From Acinetobacter modestus (GTDB lineage Bacteria; Pseudomonadota; Gammaproteobacteria; Pseudomonadales; Moraxellaceae): 64,000 bases of DNA. Shown piece by piece: positions 46,368 through 55,284 of this stretch. The translations under genes were made by a program, and so were the position numbers. The DNA is taken from positions 31,600 through 95,599 of the forward strand of contig NZ_BMDV01000009.1 of NCBI RefSeq assembly GCF_014636095.1, given 5' to 3'. How positions within the stretch are numbered: position 1 is the first letter of the stretch; every line of letters begins with the position of its first letter. The notes under the pieces are model-generated. The model had not been told where the DNA came from. It saw only the letters and a program-made list of their open reading frames with translations, and searched no databases.

Positions 46368-46489
46368 CGCGGTAACATTATCCTTGTTGCTTGCCCTTGC
46401 TAAAGAAATCCTCGCTTTTAGCATTTGCTCCTGTGGTTAGCGTGACGATCAAATCCGAATATTACAGGGCACTTCAGGTGTCCTTTTCT
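46368..46489 (+). ncRNA. Candidate small regulatory RNA
   Basis: No reading frame is present between dinB and creB, yet the segment has a promoter-like element, a higher GC content than its surroundings, and an intrinsic terminator. A 7-bp stem (TGCTAAA, 46398-46404, with TTTAGCA, 46417-46423) presents a loop containing TCCTC, complementary to Shine-Dalgarno sequences. This is the profile of a base-pairing small RNA that blocks ribosome sites. I do not recognise an Rfam family. It could also be the leader of creB, though the terminator would then act as an attenuator. Confidence 0.4.
46466..46487 (+). terminator. Intrinsic terminator ending the candidate small RNA
   Basis: AGGGCAC (46466-46472), loop TTCAG, and GTGTCCT (46478-46484), with one G-U pair, then a T-rich run (CCTTTTCTT). 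It lies about 100 bp before creB. Confidence 0.6.
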
Positions 46490-46587
46490 TATTTATCTTT
46501 TATAAAAATTCTCAACATTAGTTCTCTCGATCCAGACTTCAGTTAAACTAACATCATAAAATTAGAAAATATTGATTACTGATTATT

Positions 46588-47301
46588 ATGAATCAAAAAC
46601 AAATTCTCTGTATTGAAGACGAAGCCGCAATTGTGTTACCACTACGTTATGCACTTGAACGTGAAGGTTGGAGTGTCAGTTGGGCAAATACAGGAACACA
46701 AGCACTCGAATTACTCTCTCAACAGACTTTTGATTTTATTATTTTAGATGTGGGTTTACCTGATCTCAATGGTTTTGAAGTCTGCAAACAACTGCGTCAA
46801 AAATATCAAACACCTTTATTATTTTTAACCGCTCGTGATGATGAAATTGATCGGGTTGTCGGTTTAGAAATCGGTGCTGATGATTATTGTACCAAGCCTT
46901 TTAGTGCACGTGAAATTGTGGCACGAATCAAAGCTGTATGGCGCAGAATGGAAGTACAAACGCAAAATATTCCACCACAACCACCAATCATTCAAACAGA
47001 AATTACTCTACACTCTGCCACGTGGATATGTAATCCACAATCTCTACAAATTCAATATCATGGACAAATGTTGCAGCTGACGCGTTATGAATATCGTTTG
47101 TTATTTTTACTGATTCAGCATCCAGAACAAGTGTTTAGCCGTCAGCAACTCATGGATCATATTTGGGAACATCCTGAACATAGTTTAGAACGAACGGTGG
47201 ATACACATATCAAAAGTTTAAGGCAAAAACTTAAACAGATTACCCCCGATGATCCTATTCGAACGCATCGAGGGTTTGGGTATAGTTTGGTACAAGCTTA
47301 A
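46588..47301 (+). CDS. creB: Response regulator CreB
   Basis: OmpR/PhoB-class two-component regulator. Receiver domain with phospho-acceptor D54 (FIILDVGLPDLNGFE) and LFLTARDDEIDRVVGLEIGADDYCTKPFSAREIVARIKAVWRR, closely following CreB. C-terminal winged helix (about 140-237, LTRYEYRLLFLLIQHPEQVFSRQQLMDHIWEHPE, TVDTHIKSLRQKL). CreB activates genes with paired TTCAC direct repeats, including creD; such a tag lies before creD here. A 99-codon unrelated gene separates it from its kinase gene creC. Confidence 0.9.
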   Translation: MNQKQILCIEDEAAIVLPLRYALEREGWSVSWANTGTQALELLSQQTFDFIILDVGLPDLNGFEVCKQLRQKYQTPLLFLTARDDEIDRVVGLEIGADDYCTKPFSAREIVARIKAVWRRMEVQTQNIPPQPPIIQTEITLHSATWICNPQSLQIQYHGQMLQLTRYEYRLLFLLIQHPEQVFSRQQLMDHIWEHPEHSLERTVDTHIKSLRQKLKQITPDDPIRTHRGFGYSLVQA

Positions 47302-47339
47302 AATACAATTTCAATACTTCAAATGCTGACAATACCAAA

Positions 47340-47639
47340 ATGAAAGAAAAGATAGATATGCATGATTGGTCACTTATCTCAATTCACATAGATTGGGCTG
47401 AATCAAGTCTGAAAGTTCAGCTCAGAAATAATCAATCTGAAGATGTCGCACTCATTGCTGAAAAATTTAAAAACTTTCATATTGCTAATCACAATGAATG
47501 GGGTAAAAGTATCTCTATCAATCAAATTTTAGATTTCTCTATTTTAGAAAATGGCAATTCACGGATAATCATCGAAATACAATCAGGTGATCTATTCGAG
47601 ATTGAAGCAAAGAAAATAACATTTCCCTTCATATCCTAA
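47340..47639 (+). CDS. Hypothetical protein inserted between creB and creC, 99 aa
   Basis: Small acidic, soluble protein of unknown family (HDWSLISIHIDWAESSLKVQLRN and FHIANHNEWGKSISINQIL). The look of the sequence, a beta-rich domain with conserved Trp and NEWG, recalls small bacterial immunity-type or DUF proteins, but no family can be named. It lies 38 bp after creB and 19 bp before creC, in phase with the operon. ATG 47340 and ATG 47358 are both possible starts. Codon use is AT-rich compared with creB. In most genomes creB and creC are adjacent, so this is probably a late insertion. Confidence 0.6.
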   Translation: MKEKIDMHDWSLISIHIDWAESSLKVQLRNNQSEDVALIAEKFKNFHIANHNEWGKSISINQILDFSILENGNSRIIIEIQSGDLFEIEAKKITFPFIS

Positions 47640-47658
47640 ATTTTGATGTCATCATAAT

Positions 47659-49125
47659 ATGTCCATCTTTATCCGCATTTGGTTTTTCTTTAGCTTGGTG
47701 GTGGTACTGAGTCTCAGTTTTATTGCTTATACTCTCACCCAACAAGTCAAACCCAATGTACGACAAGTGGTTGAAGATACACTGGCTGAAAATGCCAATA
47801 TTATTGCGCAACTCATTGCGGAAGATGTCCATCAACAACAAGTAAATACCCCTGAGTTCGATCAGAAAATTCAAGCTGCATTATCACGTCAACTTGATGC
47901 GACGATTTGGCAACATAAAAAAAATCAAATTAACCAACAGCTTTATATTACTGATCAGCATGGTATTGTGATTTATGATTCCGAAGGGAAAGCGGTTGGA
48001 CAAGATTACTCTAAATGGAATGATGTTTACCTAACCCTACGTGGCAAATACGGCGCACGTTCTACTGCAACCGATCCTAATGACCGCAATAGTAGTGTCA
48101 TGCACATTGCTGCACCAATTATCTATAAACAACAATTACTCGGTGTGGTGAGTATTGGTAAGCCTAATCAATCCGTACAACCTTATATTGAACGTGCCGA
48201 ACAACAACTCATTCATCAAGCACTTTGGATTGCAGCGCTCAGCTTATTACTTGCCAGCATGGTGGCTTATTGGCTTAAACATAGTATCGACCGAGTACGA
48301 CGCTATGCCCAAGCACTCGCGCCTGTGAATCAAGCACCTTTCTTTTATTCAGCCAAGGAACTGAATCAAGTGACCCAAGCTCTGAGTGAAATGCGGGAAA
48401 AGTTGGAAGATCGTGCCTACGTTGAAAATTATGTCAATACACTCACCCATGAGCTGAAAAGCCCACTAACTGCCATTCAAGCCAGTGCAGAATTATTACA
48501 GGATGATCTACCTTTAGAAGATCAACAGCAATTTGCAACACATATTGTGCAACAAGGTCAGCGTCTGCAATCCTTAATTGAGCGCATGCTATTACTGACA
48601 CGACTCGAAAAAAACCAACATGTTTTAGAATTTCAAATACTCGATCTAAGCACGCTGATTCAACAATGTTTTCAGCAACAACAAAGCGCATTACAGCGTA
48701 AACAAATACAAATACGGCTTGATCTTCCTGAACATTGCTCAATCTATGCTGACCCATTTTGGCTAAAACAAGCCCTCAATAATCTGTTGGATAATGCAAG
48801 AGATTTCTGCCCTGAACAAGGCTTGATTGCCATTCAATTGAAAGAGCATAGCGTTACGAACAGTATTGAAATTTCCTTATTTAATGAAGCTGAAGCGATT
48901 CCTGAATACGCCTTAAAGCGTGTTTTTGAGACTTATTTTTCGCTGCCACGTCCGCATAATCAACAACGAAGTACAGGAATTGGTCTTAGCATCGTGCAGC
49001 AAATTATTCAGCAACATCAAGGCAAAATTAGCATTCAAAATATCTCAGCTAACGCTCTCAATTTCTTAGAGAACCATAGTTCTGGCGTACTGGTCACTCT
49101 GACACTACATACAAACTTCACATAA
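47659..49125 (+). CDS. creC: Sensor histidine kinase CreC
   Basis: Inner-membrane kinase of the CreBC system. Two membrane helices (about 5-28 and 188-206) flank a periplasmic/PAS-like sensor domain (QLYITDQHGIVIYDSEGKAVGQDYSKWNDVYLTLRGKYGARST, a CreC hallmark). A HAMP-like segment follows, then the H-box with H264 (LTHELKSPLTAIQASAELL) and ATPase motifs (NNLLDNARDF, STGIGLSIVQQI). 488 residues fits the family. In E. coli CreC responds to growth in minimal medium, and in Pseudomonas and Aeromonas the system affects beta-lactamase and cell-envelope genes. Confidence 0.91.
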   Translation: MSIFIRIWFFFSLVVVLSLSFIAYTLTQQVKPNVRQVVEDTLAENANIIAQLIAEDVHQQQVNTPEFDQKIQAALSRQLDATIWQHKKNQINQQLYITDQHGIVIYDSEGKAVGQDYSKWNDVYLTLRGKYGARSTATDPNDRNSSVMHIAAPIIYKQQLLGVVSIGKPNQSVQPYIERAEQQLIHQALWIAALSLLLASMVAYWLKHSIDRVRRYAQALAPVNQAPFFYSAKELNQVTQALSEMREKLEDRAYVENYVNTLTHELKSPLTAIQASAELLQDDLPLEDQQQFATHIVQQGQRLQSLIERMLLLTRLEKNQHVLEFQILDLSTLIQQCFQQQQSALQRKQIQIRLDLPEHCSIYADPFWLKQALNNLLDNARDFCPEQGLIAIQLKEHSVTNSIEISLFNEAEAIPEYALKRVFETYFSLPRPHNQQRSTGIGLSIVQQIIQQHQGKISIQNISANALNFLENHSSGVLVTLTLHTNFT

Positions 49126-49132
49126 GCTTCAA
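49117..49132 (+). promoter_or_regulatory. cre tag upstream of creD
   Basis: TTCAC-ATAAGC-TTCAA matches the CreB-binding direct repeat TTCAC-N6-TTCAC at 9 of 10 defined bases. It overlaps the creC stop codon and lies 50 bp before the creD ATG, as expected for activation of creD. Confidence 0.6.
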
Positions 49133-49182
49133 GCGAAACTCATCTGAAGCGCATCTCGATTCAGGATACTTGTCATATCACA

Positions 49183-50604
49183 ATGACAATGGATTCCAGC
49201 ATGCGCCATAATTTTATTTATCTGAAAATAGCAGCAATTCTGTTCCTGATTTTGGTTTTTTATATTGGTCTTTTCTTTATTTCAAATTTGGTAAACGAAC
49301 GCCAAAGCTATCAACAACAAGTAATTCGGGATATTGCCAATGAACAAATTCGACCACAGCAAGTCATTGCACCTTATTTAAAACTTCCTTATCAAGTTCA
49401 AACCACATGTACCAATGAAGAAAAGAAGACCTATGATTGTACTCAAACCGTTTTTGTTACTTTAGGAGCAGAAACAGCAGACTGGACAGCACAATTTGAC
49501 GTATCAGACAGTACTTACAAGCGTAATATTTATAAAGCTATCAGCTATCAAAATACGATGTCAGGTAAAGGGGTCTTTAAAGCGGTCGGCAATGAACTTC
49601 AACGCAACTATCTATGGGATCAGGCTGAAATTATTTTCCCAATTCAAGATGCACGTGGGTTAAATGCCAAACCCATGTTTAATATTGATGGCAAAGCCTA
49701 TAAATTCGATTTTGCTGAACAAAGCCAAGGTCAGCAAGGCTTTGATTTGATGCATATCACAGCAAAGCAATATCCTGAGTTAATCCAAAAATTTCAACAA
49801 GGGTTTAAATTTAATCTACAATTCAAGCTGGAAGGACTCAATAAATTTACATTTCTTCCCACCAGTAATGAAATGACCTATCAAGCCGCTGGTAACTGGG
49901 GCGATGTCAAATATGATGGACAAAGTTTGCCGTTTCAAAAACCCCGTAAAAAACAACAATTCCAAGCAAACTGGAAGAATATCGCTTTAGGCAAACGCAA
50001 TTTAGACAGCATTTCCATGTGCGAAAACAGCCAGTGCTTTTATCAACTTCTAAACAATCAAAGCTATCCTGTCAGTGCTGTAGACGCTGCCTATGCTGCT
50101 AAAGATACATCTACAACCAGTGTTTCAGGGATTTCTGCTCAGTTTTTGGAACCCATTAATATATATACCCAAACTGATCGTGCCATTAAATACGGCATCA
50201 TGATCATTATTATTACCTTTGGTTGCTTCTTCTTATTCGAGGTTTTAAAAAGCCTTAAAATTCACCCTGTCCAATATGCGTTAGTCGCTATGGCACAAGG
50301 CGTGTTCTTTGTCTTACTCCTTTCAATCAGTGAATATTATACTTTTGCATGGGCTTATCTGGTCGCTGCAGTTGCCTGTATCAGTTTAATTACATGGTAT
50401 TTGTACTTTGTTGTTCAAGGTTATAAAGCAGCATTACTATTTGGTCTTTTGCTGAGTACGCTATACGGCATGATGTATCTACTTCTGCAATCTAGCGGTA
50501 AAACCTTTTTATTTGGTTCTATTCTTTCCTTCATTCTTATCGCATGCGTCATGTTTATTACTCGTCATGTCAACTGGTATCAATCAGAACAACAAACCAT
50601 ATAA
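49183..50604 (+). CDS. creD: Inner membrane protein CreD
   Basis: Target gene of CreBC; the protein (473 aa) has one N-terminal helix (about 11-35), a large periplasmic domain (about 36-330) and a C-terminal block of six helices (about 335-465). The family marker is FLLFEVLKSLKIHPVQYALVAMAQGVFFVLLLSISEY. Its exact biochemical role is unsettled; loss affects envelope stability and beta-lactam response in other bacteria. A near-perfect cre tag precedes it, so it probably has its own CreB-driven promoter besides readthrough from creC. Confidence 0.9.
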   Translation: MTMDSSMRHNFIYLKIAAILFLILVFYIGLFFISNLVNERQSYQQQVIRDIANEQIRPQQVIAPYLKLPYQVQTTCTNEEKKTYDCTQTVFVTLGAETADWTAQFDVSDSTYKRNIYKAISYQNTMSGKGVFKAVGNELQRNYLWDQAEIIFPIQDARGLNAKPMFNIDGKAYKFDFAEQSQGQQGFDLMHITAKQYPELIQKFQQGFKFNLQFKLEGLNKFTFLPTSNEMTYQAAGNWGDVKYDGQSLPFQKPRKKQQFQANWKNIALGKRNLDSISMCENSQCFYQLLNNQSYPVSAVDAAYAAKDTSTTSVSGISAQFLEPINIYTQTDRAIKYGIMIIIITFGCFFLFEVLKSLKIHPVQYALVAMAQGVFFVLLLSISEYYTFAWAYLVAAVACISLITWYLYFVVQGYKAALLFGLLLSTLYGMMYLLLQSSGKTFLFGSILSFILIACVMFITRHVNWYQSEQQTI

Positions 50605-50610
50605 ATCGAG

Positions 50611-50636
50611 TTGGGCGAAATTCTCATTTCGCCCAA
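50611..50636 (+). other. Hairpin after creD
   Basis: Perfect 10-bp stem (TTGGGCGAAA, 50611-50620, with TTTCGCCCAA, 50627-50636) and 6-nt loop. It has no T-run after it, so it is more likely an mRNA-end stabiliser or a factor-assisted stop than a classic intrinsic terminator. Confidence 0.5.
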
Positions 50637-50663
50637 GCACTAAATCATATTGATAGGAATAAA

Positions 50664-50864
50664 ATGATGTATCAAACCACTTATTCAGCATTAAGCCAAA
50701 TAAAACAACTTTGCCCAATGCACAGTTCTATTGCAACTTGTCTAAATCGACTACGCCAAGCCAAAATCCAATTTCTTAACCTCGGTAATATGATTATTTG
50801 TCCACAACAACATTGTATTTTGTTTTTTCAACAGCGGAATTTGATGGAAATAGAAACTTATTGA
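50664..50864 (+). CDS. Small hypothetical protein, 66 aa
   Basis: Short frame starting ATG ATG behind TAGGAA (8-10 nt), after the creD hairpin. The product (MMYQTTYSALSQIKQLCPMHSSIATCLNRLRQAKIQFLNL... abbreviated in motif form: CPM, ATC, ICP) has four cysteines and no membrane helix. Codon use looks like real coding sequence, but no family is recognised and no partner gene is obvious. Confidence 0.45.
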   Translation: MMYQTTYSALSQIKQLCPMHSSIATCLNRLRQAKIQFLNLGNMIICPQQHCILFFQQRNLMEIETY

Positions 50865-50945
50865 GTTTGGTTTAAACAAAATTACACTGCAACAAAATGT
50901 CATCAAGTACAATTCTAGTTATCCATTTTAATTAGGTAATTCTTT

Positions 50946-51299
50946 ATGACTGTGCAAAGACTGCATGTCACTTCACGTTATTGCGAAGTCGCAATTTCAG
51001 GAAATTTAGTTCATTTGGCAGGTCAACTAGCAGATGATACCAGTGTCGATGTTACTGCACAGACACAACAAACTTTAGACAATATCGATCGTTTACTCGC
51101 AGAAGCAGGTACAGACAAAACGCATATTTTATCTGTACTTATTTTTCTAAAAGACATTGAACAAGATTATGCAGCAATGAATGCGGTTTGGGATGCATGG
51201 ATTGCTGAAGGTCATCCCCCAGCACGTACCTGCGTAGAGTCTAAACTGTATACGCCAGATGTTTTGGTTGAAATGACCGTGACAGCAGTACGTCCATAA
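50946..51299 (+). CDS. RidA family protein
   Basis: Small trimeric enzyme or binding protein of the RidA/YjgF/YER057c superfamily, 117 aa. The motifs LVHLAGQLADD, TQQTLDNIDRLLAEAGTDKTHILSVLIFLKD and GHPPARTCVESKLYTPDVLVEMTVTA match the family, including the conserved arginine and glutamate of active RidA members. RidA hydrolyses reactive enamine and imine intermediates from PLP enzymes. It may be a YjgH/Rid-subfamily member rather than RidA itself. Convergent with the DUF2726 gene, with stop codons 4 bp apart. Confidence 0.9.
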   Translation: MTVQRLHVTSRYCEVAISGNLVHLAGQLADDTSVDVTAQTQQTLDNIDRLLAEAGTDKTHILSVLIFLKDIEQDYAAMNAVWDAWIAEGHPPARTCVESKLYTPDVLVEMTVTAVRP

Positions 51300-51303
51300 T
51301 CAA

Positions 51304-51837
51304 TTAAGATGATTTTGCTGCTAGAACATTATATTTCATAACTCGTTCCGTGTGCGGCATTGTGGTTGCTGTGATTGAAACAGGCATGATCGGTTCAAAT
51401 AGATCAGGAACTAAGTTCTCACGCAACTCTTGCTCCGTTGGAATACTGCTATAGCGCAATACTCGATAACCCGCTAATTCTAATAAGCTGTCTTGATAAT
51501 GCTTCTGATGTAGACGATTCACATATGACTCGTCTGCAATCTCAATAATTGCAAGCACTTGATGTTGCTGATCGAGTACGACAAAATCAGCAACTAAACC
51601 TTGATATTTACGGCGCGTATGCGCAAATTTTGTTGTTAATAGCGCATCAAAAGAAACATGCGCCAAAATCGTATGACGAGGTAATACAGCTTGTAAACGC
51701 ATCAAGGTAATTTGCTCAGAAATATTGAGAATACCACGGCGTTTTAATGGACTATCTTGACGCCGATTAGGATGTAGGCGTCGAAACACAAGTGCTGTAA
51801 TCAACAGCAATCCAACTATTGTTATGAAATAATACAT
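51304..51837 (-). CDS. DUF2726 domain protein, membrane anchored
   Basis: 177-residue protein with one N-terminal helix (YYFITIVGLLLITALVF) and a DUF2726 domain (about 35-140). The domain has a restriction-endonuclease-like pattern: KYQGLVADFVVLDQQHQVLAIIEIADESYVN, where D and the E-I-A/D string occupy the place of the PD-(D/E)xK core. Whether it is an active nuclease is unknown. The C-terminal tail is low in conserved motifs. Confidence 0.78.
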   Translation of the reverse strand: MYYFITIVGLLLITALVFRRLHPNRRQDSPLKRRGILNISEQITLMRLQAVLPRHTILAHVSFDALLTTKFAHTRRKYQGLVADFVVLDQQHQVLAIIEIADESYVNRLHQKHYQDSLLELAGYRVLRYSSIPTEQELRENLVPDLFEPIMPVSITATTMPHTERVMKYNVLAAKSS

Positions 51838-52107
51838 TTCTAACGAATCCCTTTAGATTTTTTATAATCATTTTGGCTTTGAGCCATTTTTTTAATCAGT
51901 AACAACGATAGTTAAAGTCATTTTAGCAGTATAACTTAAATTTTTTTAATCGTGTTTCCCTCGTCGACCAAAGTCATAAAAGCATCCTGCATCTATATTT
52001 ATAATCATCAGTAGGCAAATATTCAAGCGGATATTGTCAGTATATGTTTCGATAAATTGTACTTTTATAACCAGATTGTGACTACCCTACCATTTATGTA
52101 TAAAAAA
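51838..52107. other. Intergenic region, no gene seen
   Basis: About 270 bp between the DUF2726 gene start and the ygiQ terminator. It presumably holds the DUF2726 promoter. A short hairpin TGGCT-TTG-AGCCA followed by T7 (about 51873-51892) resembles a weak plus-strand terminator, but no gene precedes it on that strand. Confidence 0.4.
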
Positions 52108-52131
52108 GAAGGCATCATAACTGATGCCTTC
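52108..52131 (-). terminator. Intrinsic terminator of ygiQ
   Basis: 10-bp perfect stem (GAAGGCATCA, 52108-52117, with TGATGCCTTC, 52122-52131) and 4-nt loop. On the minus strand it is followed by T6, just past the stop codon at 52143. Confidence 0.85.
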
Positions 52132-52142
52132 TGTTTATTCAT

Positions 52143-54524
52143 TTAACGCTTTGGTTTCACTTTAGGTTTTGGTTTTCCTGAGAATGGTTTTTTGTCACCT
52201 GTTTCACGTGGCGGTAAACCCGTATGTTGCGTTAATATCTGCCCTTTTTGTGGACGTTTCTGACCTAATTGTGGCTGAGATTGCGCTTGACCACGTTTCG
52301 CTGAATCACCTGCAACAGTTGAGTTCTTTTTACGTGCTGATTTATATTCACCTTCAGCCGTACCTTGTGGCTGATAGGTTGGGATCAGATGCTGCTTCGA
52401 ATTACCAATTAAATCCGAACGCCCCATTTCTTTCAGTGCTTCACGTAACAAAGGCCAGTTATTTGGATCATGATAACGCAGGAATGCTTTATGCAGACGG
52501 CGACGCTTTTCACCTTTCACGATATCGACATTTTCAGTATAACGTGCCACTTTAGACAATGGATTTTTGCCTGTGTAGTACATCGTGGTCGCAGTGGCCA
52601 TTGGTGATGGGTAGAAGGTTTGTACCTGATCAGCACGGAAACCATTTTTCTTCAACCAAATCGCCAAGTTCATCATGTCATAATCGGTGGTACCCGGATG
52701 CGCAGCAATGAAATATGGAATGAGATATTGTTCCTTACCTGCTTCCTTACTGAAACGCTCAAACATTTGTTTAAAGCGGTCATACGTCCCAATTCCCGGT
52801 TTCATCATCTTCGACAATGGACCTTGTTCAGTATGCTCAGGTGCAATTTTTAAATAGCCACCAACATGATGCTGTACCAATTCTTTCACATATTCAGGGT
52901 TCAATACCGCAAGGTCATAACGTAGTCCAGAACCAATCAAAATCTTCTTCACACCTTTGATTTCACGCGCTTTACGATAAAGCTGAACAAGAGGCGCATG
53001 ATCGGTATGTAGGTTTTGACAAACACCTGGATAGACACAAGATGGCTTACGACAGTTCTTTTCAATTTCAGGGTCGTTACAGTGCAAACGGTACATGTTT
53101 GCAGTTGGGCCGCCTAAGTCTGAAATGATGCCTGTAAATTGAGGTGCCGTATCACGGATCTTTTCAATTTCACGTAAAATTGAATCTTCAGAACGGTTTT
53201 GAATAATACGACCCTCATGTTCAGTAATTGAACAGAAGGTACATCCACCAAAACAACCACGCATGATATTGACCGAGAATTTGATCATATCAAAGGCTGG
53301 GAAACGTGCATTTCCATAAGAAGGATGCGGTAAACGTGCATAGGGTAAATCAAACACATAATCCATTTCCTCAGTGGTCAGAGGAATTGGTGGTGGGTTG
53401 ATCCAGACGTCCCGCTCGCCATGACGCTGCACCAAGGCACGTGCATTACCTGGATTGGTTTCAAGGTGCAAGATGCGGTTGGCATGTGCATACAACACAT
53501 GATCATCAGCCACTGCTTCAAAAGAAGGTAAACGAATCACAGCCAATTCACGTGGAGGTAATTTATGTTTAATCGCTTTTGATGGCGCAGGCTTTAACTG
53601 CACAATCTGTGTATCTGGATCGAGCTGGTCACCTTCACGCACGATTGGATTGGCAACGATTTCTTTTTGGAAGTTTTGATACTGCGCTAGCGAGTTACCT
53701 TTTTCTTTTTCAACTTCACAGCCATCAATATCTTCAGTCATGACATAAGGATTAATAATTGGATCGACACGTCCAATGGTATCCACGTCATTACTGGCAA
53801 TTTCAACGAATTTGGCTTTAGATGCTTTATTATGCTTATTAATAATAAATGCTGTACCACGAACATCAGTAATCTCGTGGATTTTCTCACCTTTGGCTAA
53901 ACGATGCATCACATCGATAATCGCACGCTCGCCATTACCATACATCAATAGATCAGCTTTTGAGTCCATCAAAATAGAGCGGCGAACTTTGTCAGACCAA
54001 TAATCATAATGTGCAATACGACGCAAGCTTCCTTCAATACCACCGAGCAAGACAGGAACGTCAGGAAAAGCTTCACGGCAACGCTGACAGTAAACTGTTG
54101 CTGCACGGTCTGGACGCTTATTTGCTTCATTGTTTGGCGAATAGGCATCATCGGAACGAATTTTACGATCTGCCGTATAACGGTTGATCATTGAGTCCAT
54201 GTTCCCTGCGGTCACACCCCATGCAATGGTTGGCTTGCCTAGAACGCGGAAGCTCTCTGCGTTGGTCCAGTCTGGTTGTGCAATTATTCCGACACGGAAG
54301 CCCTGTGCTTCAAGTACACGCCCAATCACACCTGATACAAAAGATGGATGGTCAATATAAGCATCACCACAAACCAAAATAAAGTCACACGCATCCCAGC
54401 CGAGTTGATCCATTTCTTCTCGTGACATCGGCAAAAATGGTGCGGGTTCAAAACACGACGCCCAATATTTGTCGTAATCAAACAGCGCTTTTGGCGCGGT
54501 CTGCATAGTGTAGGCAGTAGACAT
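52143..54524 (-). CDS. ygiQ: YgiQ family radical SAM protein
   Basis: Large radical-SAM enzyme (793 aa). The [4Fe-4S] motif is CFGGCTFC in [20 protein letters not shown]. An N-terminal domain conserved in the family ([33 protein letters not shown]) and a C-terminal Lys/Pro/Gln-rich tail (about 710-793) are present. A second cysteine cluster ([15 protein letters not shown]) may hold another cluster. The reaction is not known for most members. The basic tail suggests nucleic-acid contact (inference). It stands alone. Confidence 0.92.
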   Translation of the reverse strand: MSTAYTMQTAPKALFDYDKYWASCFEPAPFLPMSREEMDQLGWDACDFILVCGDAYIDHPSFVSGVIGRVLEAQGFRVGIIAQPDWTNAESFRVLGKPTIAWGVTAGNMDSMINRYTADRKIRSDDAYSPNNEANKRPDRAATVYCQRCREAFPDVPVLLGGIEGSLRRIAHYDYWSDKVRRSILMDSKADLLMYGNGERAIIDVMHRLAKGEKIHEITDVRGTAFIINKHNKASKAKFVEIASNDVDTIGRVDPIINPYVMTEDIDGCEVEKEKGNSLAQYQNFQKEIVANPIVREGDQLDPDTQIVQLKPAPSKAIKHKLPPRELAVIRLPSFEAVADDHVLYAHANRILHLETNPGNARALVQRHGERDVWINPPPIPLTTEEMDYVFDLPYARLPHPSYGNARFPAFDMIKFSVNIMRGCFGGCTFCSITEHEGRIIQNRSEDSILREIEKIRDTAPQFTGIISDLGGPTANMYRLHCNDPEIEKNCRKPSCVYPGVCQNLHTDHAPLVQLYRKAREIKGVKKILIGSGLRYDLAVLNPEYVKELVQHHVGGYLKIAPEHTEQGPLSKMMKPGIGTYDRFKQMFERFSKEAGKEQYLIPYFIAAHPGTTDYDMMNLAIWLKKNGFRADQVQTFYPSPMATATTMYYTGKNPLSKVARYTENVDIVKGEKRRRLHKAFLRYHDPNNWPLLREALKEMGRSDLIGNSKQHLIPTYQPQGTAEGEYKSARKKNSTVAGDSAKRGQAQSQPQLGQKRPQKGQILTQHTGLPPRETGDKKPFSGKPKPKVKPKR

Positions 54525-54690
54525 GGCTTGCGAATCTCGGCTAGCAGATGGAGGAGAGACATCTAAAGATGAAAGCCGATCATTTTAGCATGAATTCCAT
54601 TCATTTTTATAGATCAAAAAACAAACAGAAGCATTTCCCCAAAAAGTATTTGTAACTTATTGAGGAAATAGCATTATAAGATGTTGATAA

Positions 54691-55200
54691 TTACTCTTCT
54701 TCGTTCAAGAAGCCTTCTTTAATTCCAGAAGGTAAATCTTGATGCCACCATGTATAAATAGAAGCTTTAATTTCTTCATCTTCATCAGGATCATTCAATG
54801 GTTCATCATCTTCACGGATAAGCTCATCGCCATTAAATTTGAACCAAAACTCCCATGGATCATCATCACCACAACCCCAAGCTTGTGCATGAATATCAGG
54901 TAATAATCCTTTTAAAAATAATAAAATATTTTCAATGTTTTCATCGCCATTTGAGCCATGGGAAAAATCTAGTACAGCAAACCCATCAACATAGTGCAAT
55001 GTCTCTGGCGCAAGATCATGTTCAATCGAATCAATCAAATCAACTAGCTCTTGAGTAATCTCATCCGCTTGCGGATTAATGAGTAAAGCTGTCTGAATGA
55101 ACTTTTCTTCATCTCCATGATGTGTGGTAAATAAGACCTCTAATTGTCCCATGATTGTTGAGTCAGGATGTTTATAATAAACGCGACTATGTAATTCCAT
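54691..55200 (-). CDS. Hypothetical acidic protein, 169 aa
   Basis: No named family recognised. A strongly acidic, soluble protein (EDDEPLNDPDEDEEIKAS, LNEEE tail) with a central WGCGDDDPWEFWFKFNGDEL segment. The frame extends 23 codons upstream, but the ATG at 55200 behind TTGGGGAAAATAAG is the clear start. That leader is almost the same as the one before the unrelated hypothetical at 1757-2527. It could be regulated in the same way. Function unknown. Confidence 0.7.
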   Translation of the reverse strand: MELHSRVYYKHPDSTIMGQLEVLFTTHHGDEEKFIQTALLINPQADEITQELVDLIDSIEHDLAPETLHYVDGFAVLDFSHGSNGDENIENILLFLKGLLPDIHAQAWGCGDDDPWEFWFKFNGDELIREDDEPLNDPDEDEEIKASIYTWWHQDLPSGIKEGFLNEEE

Positions 55201-55284
55201 CTTATTTTCCCCAATTTTAATATTATCTCTACACCCAAATAGGTGCTTATTTAAATTACTAAATTTCAAAGACTTTTATCAAGT

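Noticed and set aside
46368..46489. Possible CsrA-sponge RNA on the minus strand (several GGA motifs)
   Set aside because: No promoter or terminator fits that strand; promoter and terminator signals favour the plus strand.
52169..52853. Open frames antisense to ygiQ
   Set aside because: Shadow frames of the basic tail and core of a clear radical-SAM gene.
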